In this document: in pieces, positions 1-5,851 of the stretch
Layout of the letters: every line of letters starts with the position of its first letter
Numbering within the stretch: the first letter of the stretch is position 1
Assembly: GCA_002728035.1 (NCBI GenBank)
Contig: PBUZ01000018.1
Location: 2,721 to 8,941, forward strand
DNA: 6,221 bases
Origin: Methanobacteriota archaeon
GTDB taxonomy: Archaea; Thermoplasmatota; Poseidoniia; Poseidoniales; Poseidoniaceae
Direction: 5' to 3'
Notes under the pieces: model-generated
What the model was told of the DNA's origin: nothing
What the model saw: the letters and a program-made list of their open reading frames with translations, nothing else
The model's database searches: none
Program-made: the position numbers and the translations under genes

Positions 1-153
1 GAAACGCATCGTCACCCCGATGAAACCAAACTGGAACAACTCCTCGCTCAAGGCGACCACCAAGCCGCGTTCTTCCTTGCACGAAGGTTGCTTGCCGGTG
101 GTGAAGCATGGGCAGAGCCTTGGCTGACGCAAATTCAAGAAGCCATGAAGTGA
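1..153 (+). CDS. C-terminal end of an unidentified protein (5' partial)
   Basis: An open frame enters from the left edge in frame 1 and runs for 50 codons to a TGA at 151-153. The visible tail is Leu-, Ala- and Gln-rich and has no Pro after its first few residues, for example LEQLLAQGDHQAAFFLARRL. That suggests two or three amphipathic helices, possibly a TPR-like or other alpha-helical repeat end, but no family can be named from so little. The stop lies only 4 bp before the NUDIX start codon on the same strand, so the two genes are probably cotranscribed. The start and most of the protein are outside the window. That the frame is coding is inferred from its being open to the edge, its plausible composition and its tight spacing to the next gene. 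Confidence 0.6.
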   Translation, partial: ETHRHPDETKLEQLLAQGDHQAAFFLARRLLAGGEAWAEPWLTQIQEAMK

Positions 154-157
154 GGCC

Positions 158-559
158 ATGGGGGAAGAGCATCCTGTTTTTGTGTTGGCATGGGTGACGG
201 CAAACGGCGCGTTACCAACACCGATGGGTGAAGGTGGCGAAGTCCTGTTTGTTGAACATCCTCAACGTGGATGGGAGATACCGGGCGGACATCTTGAGGA
301 TAACGAATCACCCGAGGAAGCGTTGATGCGGGAACTGCGAGAGGAAACGGGCTTGGACGGAACACTGGTTTCTTGGAACAAGGCGTACTATCCCAAAGGT
401 TGGGTGGCCCACGTCACTGTAGCGCAGACGCACCGTGAATCTTGGACGGTTGGTGACGACAACGTACAGTCCGTAAAATGGTGGAAGGAAACACCACCGG
501 TGATCGAGTGGACACCTGAAGAATTTGAGGACCTGGCTGTGCACTTTAGCCGCTCATGA
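158..559 (+). CDS. NUDIX hydrolase (MutT/ADP-ribose pyrophosphatase-like), 133 aa
   Basis: This small single-domain NUDIX protein is expected to hydrolyse a nucleoside diphosphate linked to another moiety, using Mg2+ or Mn2+ in the cytoplasm. The complete NUDIX box GX5EX7REUXEEXGU lies at residues 44-66: G44, E50, then RELREETGL at 58-66. It follows the usual WEIPGGH strand-loop at 39-45. The N-terminal HPVFVLAWVTANGAL segment forms the first strand, so the ATG at 158 gives a full fold. A GTGAGG sits upstream, but only 2 nt from the ATG, so the ribosome site is weak. The length is normal for a minimal NUDIX enzyme. The substrate cannot be told: no extra specificity motif is recognisable, and detoxification of oxidised nucleotides or ADP-ribose turnover are both possible. 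It lies 4 bp after the preceding plus-strand gene and converges on the TPR-like gene with a 6 bp overlap. Confidence 0.93.
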   Translation: MGEEHPVFVLAWVTANGALPTPMGEGGEVLFVEHPQRGWEIPGGHLEDNESPEEALMRELREETGLDGTLVSWNKAYYPKGWVAHVTVAQTHRESWTVGDDNVQSVKWWKETPPVIEWTPEEFEDLAVHFSRS

Positions 560-1621
560 CAACAAGGTCAATTCGGCCAAGCGCTTTCCCCAAGCTTCCG
601 TTTGTTCTGGCGATGGGGCACATGCTTGGGCAACAGCAGCCAACATCGGGTCATCAACCGCTTGGGGTTGTTCCAGCAGGTCGGCGAACCGGTCAATGCG
701 CCCCATTCTGTGAGCAAGTGCGAGCATGGCACGCAATGCGGGGCGCTCTGGACCGCCGTAGCCGTCCTCAAGATGCTCGATGCACCAGTCAAAAACACCG
801 TCAACATCGCTTGGATGAACGGCGTAATTCGGCCGTTCTTCGTTTAAGTCCAACGGTTTTGCATGTTCAACCTGTACGTGCATGGGCGGAGCGTCTTCGG
901 ATTGATGTTCGGACGAGAAATCCAGGAAAAGTGAACCCGCCTCGATCGCCATTTGAACTTGGGAGGCCAAAATCGCATGCTTGTGAGCATTCCATGCGTG
1001 ACGGCCAGCGTCAAATGCATTGCCGAGCGCATGATGAATCCGACTGGCTCCCAGACGTGAAATCGCTATTGTCTCGTGTGCATGGCCCCCCTTTCGAGCG
1101 ATATCTCCGTAGACCTGAAGCGCCATGAGCGCCTCTCCCTGAGCCATATGGTAAGCGGCCTTGTTGAGCAAGGAAAGGTCGTGGTCACGACTTGCTTTCG
1201 CGACCGATTTGAGCCGTGTTTCGGCCCAAGTGAGGTCATCCTCTGCACCTTCAGCATCTCCTTGTTCATAACGAGAAAGACCACGCTCCATACGCAAACG
1301 CCCTTCGAGTGCCAAATCACGTGTATCAGGAGCACGGACCACTTCAAGCGCATCTTCAATGGCCTGATCCAGTTGTGTATCGCCAAGCCATCGCCGACGT
1401 ACCAGCGCAAGCACCGCCCGTTCACCCGGCGTTAGGTGGACATCCATCACTTCGAGAAGTTCAGGTGCATCCATGAAAAGGGCAGCCTCGGCAAGTGTGA
1501 GCCATGATGGCCATTGGAGTTCATCCTTCCACTCCTCGAGTGTTTCGCTGTCAACAGGGCCGTCGTTTCGCCAGCGTGAAATGAAGACGCCTGGACCTTT
1601 TGGTGATTCAATCGTCGTCAC
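554..1621 (-). CDS. Predicted TPR-like alpha-helical repeat protein, 355 aa, function unknown
   Basis: I do not recognise a named family. The protein appears almost wholly alpha-helical and acidic. Residues about 105-235 contain at least three helix-turn-helix units with TPR-like spacing of small and aromatic residues: near 107-138 (RMERGLSRYEQGDAEGAEDD), 150-178 (KAAYHMAQGEALMALQVYGD) and 188-218 (RLGASRIHHALGNAFDAGRH). A probable linker rich in acidic residues, Pro and His lies at 238-270, then a further helical part at 270-355. There is no signal peptide or membrane segment. A scaffold or protein-binding role is inference only. The start is GTG at 1621, overlapping the DHH stop as GTGA. 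An AGGAG lies 8 nt upstream and no in-frame ATG occurs until residue 50. The tight junction makes this the last gene of the exosome operon as seen here. Confidence 0.85.
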   Translation of the reverse strand: MTTIESPKGPGVFISRWRNDGPVDSETLEEWKDELQWPSWLTLAEAALFMDAPELLEVMDVHLTPGERAVLALVRRRWLGDTQLDQAIEDALEVVRAPDTRDLALEGRLRMERGLSRYEQGDAEGAEDDLTWAETRLKSVAKASRDHDLSLLNKAAYHMAQGEALMALQVYGDIARKGGHAHETIAISRLGASRIHHALGNAFDAGRHAWNAHKHAILASQVQMAIEAGSLFLDFSSEHQSEDAPPMHVQVEHAKPLDLNEERPNYAVHPSDVDGVFDWCIEHLEDGYGGPERPALRAMLALAHRMGRIDRFADLLEQPQAVDDPMLAAVAQACAPSPEQTEAWGKRLAELTLLS

Positions 1622-2622
1622 GTGTTCAACTCCTGCTTATTGGTGCGGGCGAGGGCATCGATGAAGGCCGTTTCGGCAGCGATGGGGTCGGCAGTGCCGC
1701 TCCAACCAGCCGCACCATCATGACCACCTCCTTCACCACCGATCGATGATGCAACGTGTTCCATAAGTCGACCAAGATGTACCCCCGCCAGCACACTTGA
1801 GCGTGGCGCACGCGCTGTGAGCCGAGTTTGGCCGTCTCGATGACGCGTGACGACGACGGCATCTGCACCCAATCCATTGAGCATGGAGGCGAGGCGCCCT
1901 TCGAGGGTTCCCGCAGTCGTTCGCAAGACGGTCCAAGGACCCGCCTCAGTGGTCTCCACTCGCTTTAATCCCCGAAGAATCGCTCCACGCTCACTGGGCG
2001 AGGTGGTGGTGTCTTCAAGTTCCTGAATGAAGGCTTGGTAGTCCAATTCACCCGCCTCAATGAGGGCCGCCGCTGTTGCAAACGCAGGGCCGTCCGCATG
2101 ACGAAAACGAGCCGTGTCCGTCACGAGGCCAGCGAGGAGAAATTCGCAGACGGGCTGGGAAAGGGCTTGCGGTGCATGATGAAGAAGGTAATTCGCAATC
2201 ACTTCGGTGGTCGAACGCACATCCCACTTGAGGGCCAGATCATGTTCACTCAGCGACCATCCATCCGTAGCGTGGTGGTCAATGATGCAAAGGGGGACGG
2301 AGGGAAGGTTCAGGCCAGTTTGGTCGGGTGCAGCAGCGTCGACGACCACGATGCCGGCGAGGGATGCAGGCCAGGTTGTGGCGTCGGATTGCAACAAACG
2401 GAACGGTGCACGATGTTTGTCGACCATACGCCGCGCAACACGACCGAGATGCAATCCACATGCGAGAAGATTCGGATGCGTTGATGCGAGCGCAACGGCT
2501 GAACCGACCGTATCCATGTCACCGTTGCGCCCTGTCACCACGGCAACTGGTCCCTGCGAAGTGACCTCGCTCAGCCATTCGTGCAACGACTTCAAATCCG
2601 CATCGACCACGGTCGAATTCAT
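1618..2622 (-). CDS. DHH/DHHA1-family phosphoesterase (RecJ/NrnA-like), about 334 aa
   Basis: This is a DHH-superfamily protein of the compact two-domain type (DHH plus DHHA1), the group that includes nanoRNases, pAp phosphatases and cyclic dinucleotide phosphodiesterases. Numbered from the ATG at 2622, motif I is GRNGDMDTVGSAVAL (31-45, Asp35 and Asp37), motif II is VVVDAA (Asp95), motif III is IIDHHATD (DHH 115-117) and motif IV is GLVTDTARFRHAD (Asp169). The DHHA1 glycine-rich loop is GGEGGGHDGAAG (about 295-306). Motif I usually begins with His three residues before the first Asp; here that residue is Arg32. The start is probably ATG at 2622 (TGATG junction, AAGGTG 7 nt upstream), while an in-frame GTG directly before it at 2625 is possible. 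The substrate is unknown; its position behind exosome genes suggests degradation of short RNA products, which is inference. Confidence 0.9.
   Translation of the reverse strand: MNSTVVDADLKSLHEWLSEVTSQGPVAVVTGRNGDMDTVGSAVALASTHPNLLACGLHLGRVARRMVDKHRAPFRLLQSDATTWPASLAGIVVVDAAAPDQTGLNLPSVPLCIIDHHATDGWSLSEHDLALKWDVRSTTEVIANYLLHHAPQALSQPVCEFLLAGLVTDTARFRHADGPAFATAAALIEAGELDYQAFIQELEDTTTSPSERGAILRGLKRVETTEAGPWTVLRTTAGTLEGRLASMLNGLGADAVVVTRHRDGQTRLTARAPRSSVLAGVHLGRLMEHVASSIGGEGGGHDGAAGWSGTADPIAAETAFIDALARTNKQELNT
1630..1634 (-). promoter_or_regulatory. Shine-Dalgarno for the GTG start of the TPR-like gene
   Basis: AGGAG on the minus strand lies 8 nt before the GTG at 1621, inside the last codons of the DHH gene. 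It supports the GTG start where the two genes overlap as GTGA. Confidence 0.6.
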
Positions 2623-2936
2623 CACTGAGCACCTTGAAGTGACTTTTTCAGTTCCTCGTATGTTTGAATGAGTTGTTGTTCACGCTCTGTAAACCGCTCC
2701 AAATGTACTTTCATTGATTCGAGATTTTGGCCAAGTTCGGTGATCAGTGCCTCTCTGTCTGCGACTTGAATCAACACCCCACCCATCTGCCGATGAAGGG
2801 CCATTCCTTCTGGTTGCGCTTTGACGGCTGCAATCGTCCCTTCCAGTTCTTGCACTTGTGCCCGGACGCTGCTCACTTGTTGGCGGGCAGCCTGTACTTC
2901 GGCAACGACGAGTTGCAATTGGTCCATTTGCTCCAT
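2622..2936 (-). CDS. pfdB: Prefoldin subunit beta (GimC beta), 104 aa
   Basis: Prefoldin is a jellyfish-shaped hexamer of two alpha and four beta subunits that captures unfolded proteins and passes them to the group II chaperonin. The protein shows the beta-type layout: an N-terminal coiled coil rich in Gln, Val and Ala (1-40), a central hairpin segment LHRQMGGVLIQVADREALI (47-65) matching the family's Y-x-x-I/V-G-x-L-L-V-x-V-D pattern, and a C-terminal coiled coil ELGQNLESMKVHLERFTERE (67-86) continuing to the end. At 104 residues it is slightly shorter than the usual 110-120, with a trimmed N-terminus. The start ATG at 2936 has GGTGA 4 nt upstream. The gene follows pcc1 after 44 bp, and its TGA overlaps the DHH start as TGATG. 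Prefoldin beta is a known resident of the archaeal exosome superoperon, which supports the call. Confidence 0.93.
   Translation of the reverse strand: MEQMDQLQLVVAEVQAARQQVSSVRAQVQELEGTIAAVKAQPEGMALHRQMGGVLIQVADREALITELGQNLESMKVHLERFTEREQQLIQTYEELKKSLQGAQ
2630..2635 (-). promoter_or_regulatory. Shine-Dalgarno for the DHH gene
   Basis: AAGGTG on the minus strand lies 7 nt before the ATG at 2622 and 4 nt before the GTG at 2625. Both spacings are usable. The ATG gives the same TGATG junction as rrp41-rrp42 and is preferred. Confidence 0.55.
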
Positions 2937-2980
2937 ATGCTCACCGTTTCATTGGATTGGTCGGTGGTTCAAGAATGCTT

Positions 2981-3193
2981 TCAAAACACTTTCAGCACAG
3001 AGTCCGTAGCAATTAGTCCACGCAACCGTGTGTTCCACATCGCACGAAGGTCTTTGCAGGCCCCTTCCTCAATCGTGATACGAAACTGTTGGTCATTCTC
3101 CCAAGTCACCTCGCAGTCGGTTGCAAGGCAAGCTGCGAGTGATTGTGTGTCGGTCACTGACCGTGACGTCACTGAGAGCGAGAGGTGCCACAT
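2981..3193 (-). CDS. pcc1: KEOPS complex subunit Pcc1, about 70 aa
   Basis: Pcc1 is the small dimerising KEOPS subunit that binds Kae1 in synthesis of the tRNA modification t6A at A37 of ANN-decoding tRNAs. The fold is visible as a short strand WHLSLSVTS at the N-terminus, a helix around residues 14-23, strands CEVTWEND and QFRITIEEG, and the diagnostic C-terminal helix DLRAMWNTRLRGLIATDSVL (48-67), which matches the family pattern D-L-R-A-x-x-N-x-x-L-R-x-x-x-x-x-x-x-V-L. The ATG at 3193 is preferred because AGGTGG lies 5 nt upstream and Pcc1 normally begins directly with its first strand. An in-frame GTG at 3217 would add eight residues and overlap the L37Ae stop as GTGA, but it has no good SD. 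The gene sits between L37Ae and prefoldin beta, its usual neighbourhood in archaea. Confidence 0.87.
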   Translation of the reverse strand: MWHLSLSVTSRSVTDTQSLAACLATDCEVTWENDQQFRITIEEGACKDLRAMWNTRLRGLIATDSVLKVF

Positions 3194-3198
3194 ACGAG

Positions 3199-3204
3199 CC
3201 ACCT
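3199..3204 (-). promoter_or_regulatory. Shine-Dalgarno that favours the ATG start of pcc1
   Basis: AGGTGG on the minus strand lies 5 nt before the ATG at 3193. The competing GTG at 3217 is preceded only by the GAAGAAGA codons of the L37Ae acidic tail, so the downstream ATG is preferred. Confidence 0.65.
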
Positions 3205-3213
3205 GCCCGTTGC

Positions 3214-3597
3214 TCACTCTTCTTCGCCAGCGGGTTCTTCTTCTTCGCCGACAGGAGGTCGATTCGCCAATTCACGTTCGTAGTTCATGGCTGCCTCTTG
3301 GGCGATGAAGGCCATGTCGGCGGTGGTTGCACCGTCAACGGAGCGGCGTGGGATACGGTTGTTGGAATCCGAGGCTCGGGTAAACGGTTCCCAAGCACCG
3401 CCAGCGAAGGTGTGGCCGCACTTTTTGCACGCCCAGATGCCCACGGATTGGCGTTCAACCTTCTGGTACTGACACACCGGACAGGTGTACTTGCGAGATC
3501 GCTTGGCCATGGCTGATGCCGAATTTCGTCGAACAGACACACCGTATCGTGCTCCGAATCGTGCCGTTGCACCTGCTTTTTGGGTTCGCTTAGCCAA
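3214..3597 (-). CDS. rpl37ae: Large ribosomal subunit protein eL43 (L37Ae), 127 aa with C-terminal extension
   Basis: This is a zinc-ribbon protein of the archaeal/eukaryotic large ribosomal subunit. The N-terminus AKRTQKAGATARFGARYGVS is the family signature, and the ribbon is CPVC (Cys39, Cys42) with IWACKKCGHTFAGGAW (Cys57, Cys60). The start is TTG at 3597, directly abutting the Rrp42 TGA. It is supported by the conserved N-terminus beginning there and by GGAGGGG 6 nt upstream. An internal ATG at codon 30 would delete the signature. The usual archaeal protein is roughly 80-95 residues. Here about 40 extra residues follow the conserved FAGGAW segment, with a probable helix TTADMAFIAQEAAMNYEREL (91-110) and an acidic tail EEEEPAGEEE. 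The next gene in many archaea, rpoP, is missing; Pcc1 follows at once. Confidence 0.94.
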   Translation of the reverse strand: MAKRTQKAGATARFGARYGVSVRRNSASAMAKRSRKYTCPVCQYQKVERQSVGIWACKKCGHTFAGGAWEPFTRASDSNNRIPRRSVDGATTADMAFIAQEAAMNYERELANRPPVGEEEEPAGEEE

Positions 3598-4383
3598 TCA
3601 GTTCCCCTCCACTTTTGAGACAAGATTTCGAAGTTCCACGCATCGTTGCTGTGCCACATCAAAGATCTCGGCAAACTCGGCGGGAGTGAACACCCCTTTT
3701 AGCCCCTTCTGTAGCGAGTGGAGGTGTCCTTCGTCACCCAGCGTGATGTGAATGCGTTCGTCACCACCGAGTTCTTCCTGCTCGGAAGCATCGAGGACAA
3801 AGCGACCACCAACACGGGTAAACGATGCCATGATCGGTGTACCGTTGACTTGCAGTTTGTGGTCTTCGCCGACGTCAAAGCGCTCGGCTGGAACAACTGC
3901 AGTGCGCAAAGCAGCGATGGCAGCCAGGCCACATGCATCGAAGATATTGCCTTGGTCTGACAACACGTGAATGTCGATCATGACTCCCCAAACTTTCTCG
4001 CCGGGGACGATGCAGAGGCTCTCCATGTCGATGCAGCCCGACTCGCGGATTCCACGGTCAACCACACGGCCCAATTCAATGGATTGCGGTGAAGGTGGAC
4101 CCGGTTCATACTTGCGACCAGCAACAGGACGCAGTTCCGCTCCACACATCAAGGAACCTTGGGTGGGTCGGTCAGGCCAGGGCGTACGAAGTTCAAACTT
4201 CACACCAGCATAAACAACGGTGCCTCCAATCACGACCTTAGCAGAGCCCTCGGCATTGTAGAGGCAATCGGTTTCAAGGGAAACCTCACGGGATTCCCAT
4301 CGACCTCGCCCATCAAGGCGTTGGTCATCTTCAGCGAGTCGCGCAAGTTCCTGACGCAACAATGCTGGAACGAGTTCAACCAT
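3598..4383 (-). CDS. rrp42: Exosome complex subunit Rrp42 (RNase PH-like, non-catalytic), 261 aa
   Basis: Rrp42 pairs with Rrp41 in the hexameric ring of the archaeal exosome. It has an RNase PH fold, contributes to RNA binding and normally lacks the catalytic acids. Recognisable segments are QRLDGRGRWESREVSLETDC (21-40), NAEGSAKVVIGGTVVYAGVK (43-62), the proline turn YEPGPPSPQSIELGRVVDRGI (92-112, within the hallmark E-P-G-P-P and R-V-V-D-R-G-I-R-E-S pattern), VWGVMIDIHVLSDQGNIFDA (131-150) and AAIAALRTAVVP (154-165). The length is typical of archaeal Rrp42 (about 260-275). The start ATG at 4383 overlaps the Rrp41 stop as TGATG and has AAGGAGGTGA ending 6 nt upstream, the strongest ribosome site in the window. 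The stop abuts the TTG start of L37Ae. Confidence 0.97.
   Translation of the reverse strand: MVELVPALLRQELARLAEDDQRLDGRGRWESREVSLETDCLYNAEGSAKVVIGGTVVYAGVKFELRTPWPDRPTQGSLMCGAELRPVAGRKYEPGPPSPQSIELGRVVDRGIRESGCIDMESLCIVPGEKVWGVMIDIHVLSDQGNIFDACGLAAIAALRTAVVPAERFDVGEDHKLQVNGTPIMASFTRVGGRFVLDASEQEELGGDERIHITLGDEGHLHSLQKGLKGVFTPAEFAEIFDVAQQRCVELRNLVSKVEGN
3604..3610 (-). promoter_or_regulatory. Shine-Dalgarno that fixes the TTG start of L37Ae
   Basis: GGAGGGG on the minus strand lies 6 nt before the TTG at 3597, within the last codons of rrp42. With the conserved L37Ae N-terminus starting at the same place, it supports use of a rare TTG initiation codon. Confidence 0.75.
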
Positions 4384-5111
4384 CAGGCCTCACCTCCTTG
4401 ATAGCGTCGTTGCAAGGCATCCACCATGATTTCGTGAATCTCCTTTGCTGCTTTGAAATTGTACTCCATGGCAAGGTTGTATTCGTCTGGAGAGAGGTCA
4501 CCGTCCATCTGGAGGAAAGCGATTTCACCTGTGTTTGGTAGAATGCCGACTGGAAGGTCTGCTTGACCGTAATTGTCCTCTGCCTTGTCGAGGTCGAGGA
4601 CGACGGTGTCTTCGACCTTACCGGAGGCAACACCAACGATCATGTCACGCATTGGAATGCCTGCATCGGCCAGTGCCACCGCAGCGGCGGTGATTCCAAC
4701 ACAACGGGTACCTGCCTCTGCAGCAAGGATTTCAATCTCAACACGGATTTTTGAGCGAGGGTAGCGCTCAACGAGGACGACGGATTCCAACGCATCTGCC
4801 GTCACCTTCGAGATTTCTCGAGACCGGCGGTTGAAGCCTGGACGGATTCGGTCGGAAGTTGAAAACGGAGCCATGTTGTAACGAACATCGATGACGGCAC
4901 GGTCCTGTCGCTGAATCTTACGAGGATGTGCTTCCATCGGGCCGTAGACAGCGGCAACGGCCACGTTCAAGCCGTGCGTGATCATCGCAGACCCGTCTGC
5001 GGCCGGCAACACACCGGCTTCGATTGTCACGGGACGCATCTCGTCCACTTTTCGGCCATCAAGTCGGGTACCATCGTCCCGAAGCAACTGTACGTCTCCA
5101 TATCCACCCAT
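4383..5111 (-). CDS. rrp41: Exosome complex catalytic subunit Rrp41 (phosphorolytic 3'-5' exoribonuclease), 242 aa
   Basis: Rrp41 is the catalytic RNase PH-like subunit of the archaeal exosome. With inorganic phosphate it degrades RNA 3'-5', releasing nucleoside diphosphates, and it can add tails in reverse. Numbered from ATG 5111, it shows TRLDGRKVDEMRPVTIEAGV (15-34), VRYNMAPFST (76-85), RRSREIS (95-101), YPRSKIRVEIEIL (117-129), the phosphate-site AGTR (133-136) and ALADAGIPMRDMIVGVASGK (146-165). It keeps the acidic motif EDNYGQAD (178-185), whose two Asp residues six apart (179, 185) match the PNPase/Rrp41 catalytic acids by pattern. It therefore looks active. The usual D before AGTR is Glu here. 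Two tandem ATGs exist. ATG 5111 (TGATG with the Rrp4 stop, SD AAGGTGA 6 nt away) is preferred to ATG 5114, only 3 nt from the SD. Confidence 0.97.
   Translation of the reverse strand: MGGYGDVQLLRDDGTRLDGRKVDEMRPVTIEAGVLPAADGSAMITHGLNVAVAAVYGPMEAHPRKIQRQDRAVIDVRYNMAPFSTSDRIRPGFNRRSREISKVTADALESVVLVERYPRSKIRVEIEILAAEAGTRCVGITAAAVALADAGIPMRDMIVGVASGKVEDTVVLDLDKAEDNYGQADLPVGILPNTGEIAFLQMDGDLSPDEYNLAMEYNFKAAKEIHEIMVDALQRRYQGGEA
4390..4399 (-). promoter_or_regulatory. Strong Shine-Dalgarno for rrp42
   Basis: On the minus strand AAGGAGGTGA ends 6 nt before the rrp42 ATG at 4383. It is the longest anti-16S match in the window and lies inside the rrp41 coding end (codons for the Gln-Gly-Gly-Glu-Ala tail). 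It fixes the rrp42 start and implies independent initiation or efficient re-initiation after the TGATG overlap. Confidence 0.85.
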
Positions 5112-5800
5112 CATGCATCACCTTTCTTTTTGTTTTCAATTTCGTTGAGAATTTCATCCATGTCTTTGCTGTGGGCTTCCTTTGAGACGGCATGGAGGGC
5201 ATGCCGAGCCAAGGAAACGCCGTCTGCTGAACCATCGATCCAAACGCGGCCGTTTTCACCGACCATGATACGACAATCTGTAGCATCGCGAAGCCGTTGG
5301 AGGCGTTCGTTGTTTGCACCTCGAACACGGTCGATGTGCTGGACTGGAATGGATTCAACCGTCCCTTGATTGAGACGTCGAAGACCGACGCCTTTCATCG
5401 TGAGCACCACGTTGTGGCATTCATCGACCTCTTGGACTCGGGCCAAAACGACATCGCCAACATCCATGTGTTGGCGAGCTGCTCCAAATTCGACCTTCCA
5501 AGGGGCAAGCGACATGGGAAGCAAGCCTTGGAACGACCCGTTGATGTTCATGAACCACAAGTTGTTGCGGACTTCAGCGACGATGCCAACCACCAAGTCA
5601 CCAGAACGTGGCATGTAGGCGGCGTTGATCGGGTCGATTGAAACGGTGTTGTTGAGTTCTCGCAACCAACCGAGTTGCGTTGCAATGAAGGTGTCTTCGG
5701 TAGCGATGATTCCACTACCAGCGCGCTTCCCGGTGGATGGCCCAACGGCCATTCCCGGGGTCACTAGGCGCTGCTCGGCGCCGGTTTGACCTTGGGACAT
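5111..5800 (-). CDS. rrp4: Exosome complex RNA-binding subunit Rrp4 (S1 and KH domains), about 229 aa
   Basis: Rrp4 forms a trimeric RNA-binding cap on the exosome ring and helps recruit RNA. Numbered from ATG 5800, the order is an N-terminal domain with VTPGMAVG (13-20) and the GLVEV-like GWLRELNNTVSIDPINAAYM (44-63), an S1 domain (about 64-138) beginning MPRSGDLVVGIVAEVRNNLW (63-82), and a KH domain (about 155-215) with DATDCRIMVGENGRVWIDG (172-190). The KH loop reads RGANNERL, lacking the second Gly of a classical GxxG; archaeal Rrp4 proteins are often degenerate here. The C-terminus is Lys/Asp/Glu-rich. ATG 5800 has GGAGAG 6 nt upstream and gives the normal N-terminus. An in-frame ATG at 5836 would add 12 residues with no SD, though a leaderless transcript could use it. 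The stop overlaps the rrp41 start. Confidence 0.95.
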   Translation of the reverse strand: MSQGQTGAEQRLVTPGMAVGPSTGKRAGSGIIATEDTFIATQLGWLRELNNTVSIDPINAAYMPRSGDLVVGIVAEVRNNLWFMNINGSFQGLLPMSLAPWKVEFGAARQHMDVGDVVLARVQEVDECHNVVLTMKGVGLRRLNQGTVESIPVQHIDRVRGANNERLQRLRDATDCRIMVGENGRVWIDGSADGVSLARHALHAVSKEAHSKDMDEILNEIENKKKGDA

Positions 5801-5806
5801 TCTTTT

Positions 5807-5812
5807 CTCTCC
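5807..5812 (-). promoter_or_regulatory. Shine-Dalgarno for rrp4 (ATG 5800)
   Basis: GGAGAG on the minus strand lies 6 nt before the ATG at 5800, in the intergenic gap after SBDS. It decides in favour of this start over the SD-less ATG at 5836. Confidence 0.65.
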
Positions 5813-5851
5813 GGTCTGCGCCAATCGCCAACCCATGATAAAGGCGACCCT

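Noticed and set aside
1076..1435. Long open frames of 119-190 codons on the plus strand opposite the TPR-like gene.
   Set aside because: Their translations show no family features or sensible composition, and they are antisense to a well-supported gene with its own SD and operon overlap.
2035..2671. Plus-strand open frames of about 150 codons opposite the DHH gene.
   Set aside because: They are antisense to a protein with all DHH and DHHA1 motifs, and their Arg/Cys-rich translations look like shadow frames.
3505..3510. Internal ATG at codon 30 of L37Ae (AMAKRSRKYTCPVC) as the real start of a small zinc-ribbon protein, possibly the missing rpoP.
   Set aside because: The 29 residues before it match the conserved L37Ae N-terminus, the upstream TTG has a strong SD while the internal ATG has none, and the IWxCxKCGxxFAGGA motif is diagnostic of L37Ae, not RpoP.
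5111..5322. Loss of the GxxG loop in the Rrp4 KH domain (RGANNERL) as a sign of a non-functional protein.
   Set aside because: Archaeal Rrp4 KH domains often have a degenerate loop, and the rest of the domain (TDCRIMVGENGRVWIDG) is well conserved, so this looks like normal family variation.
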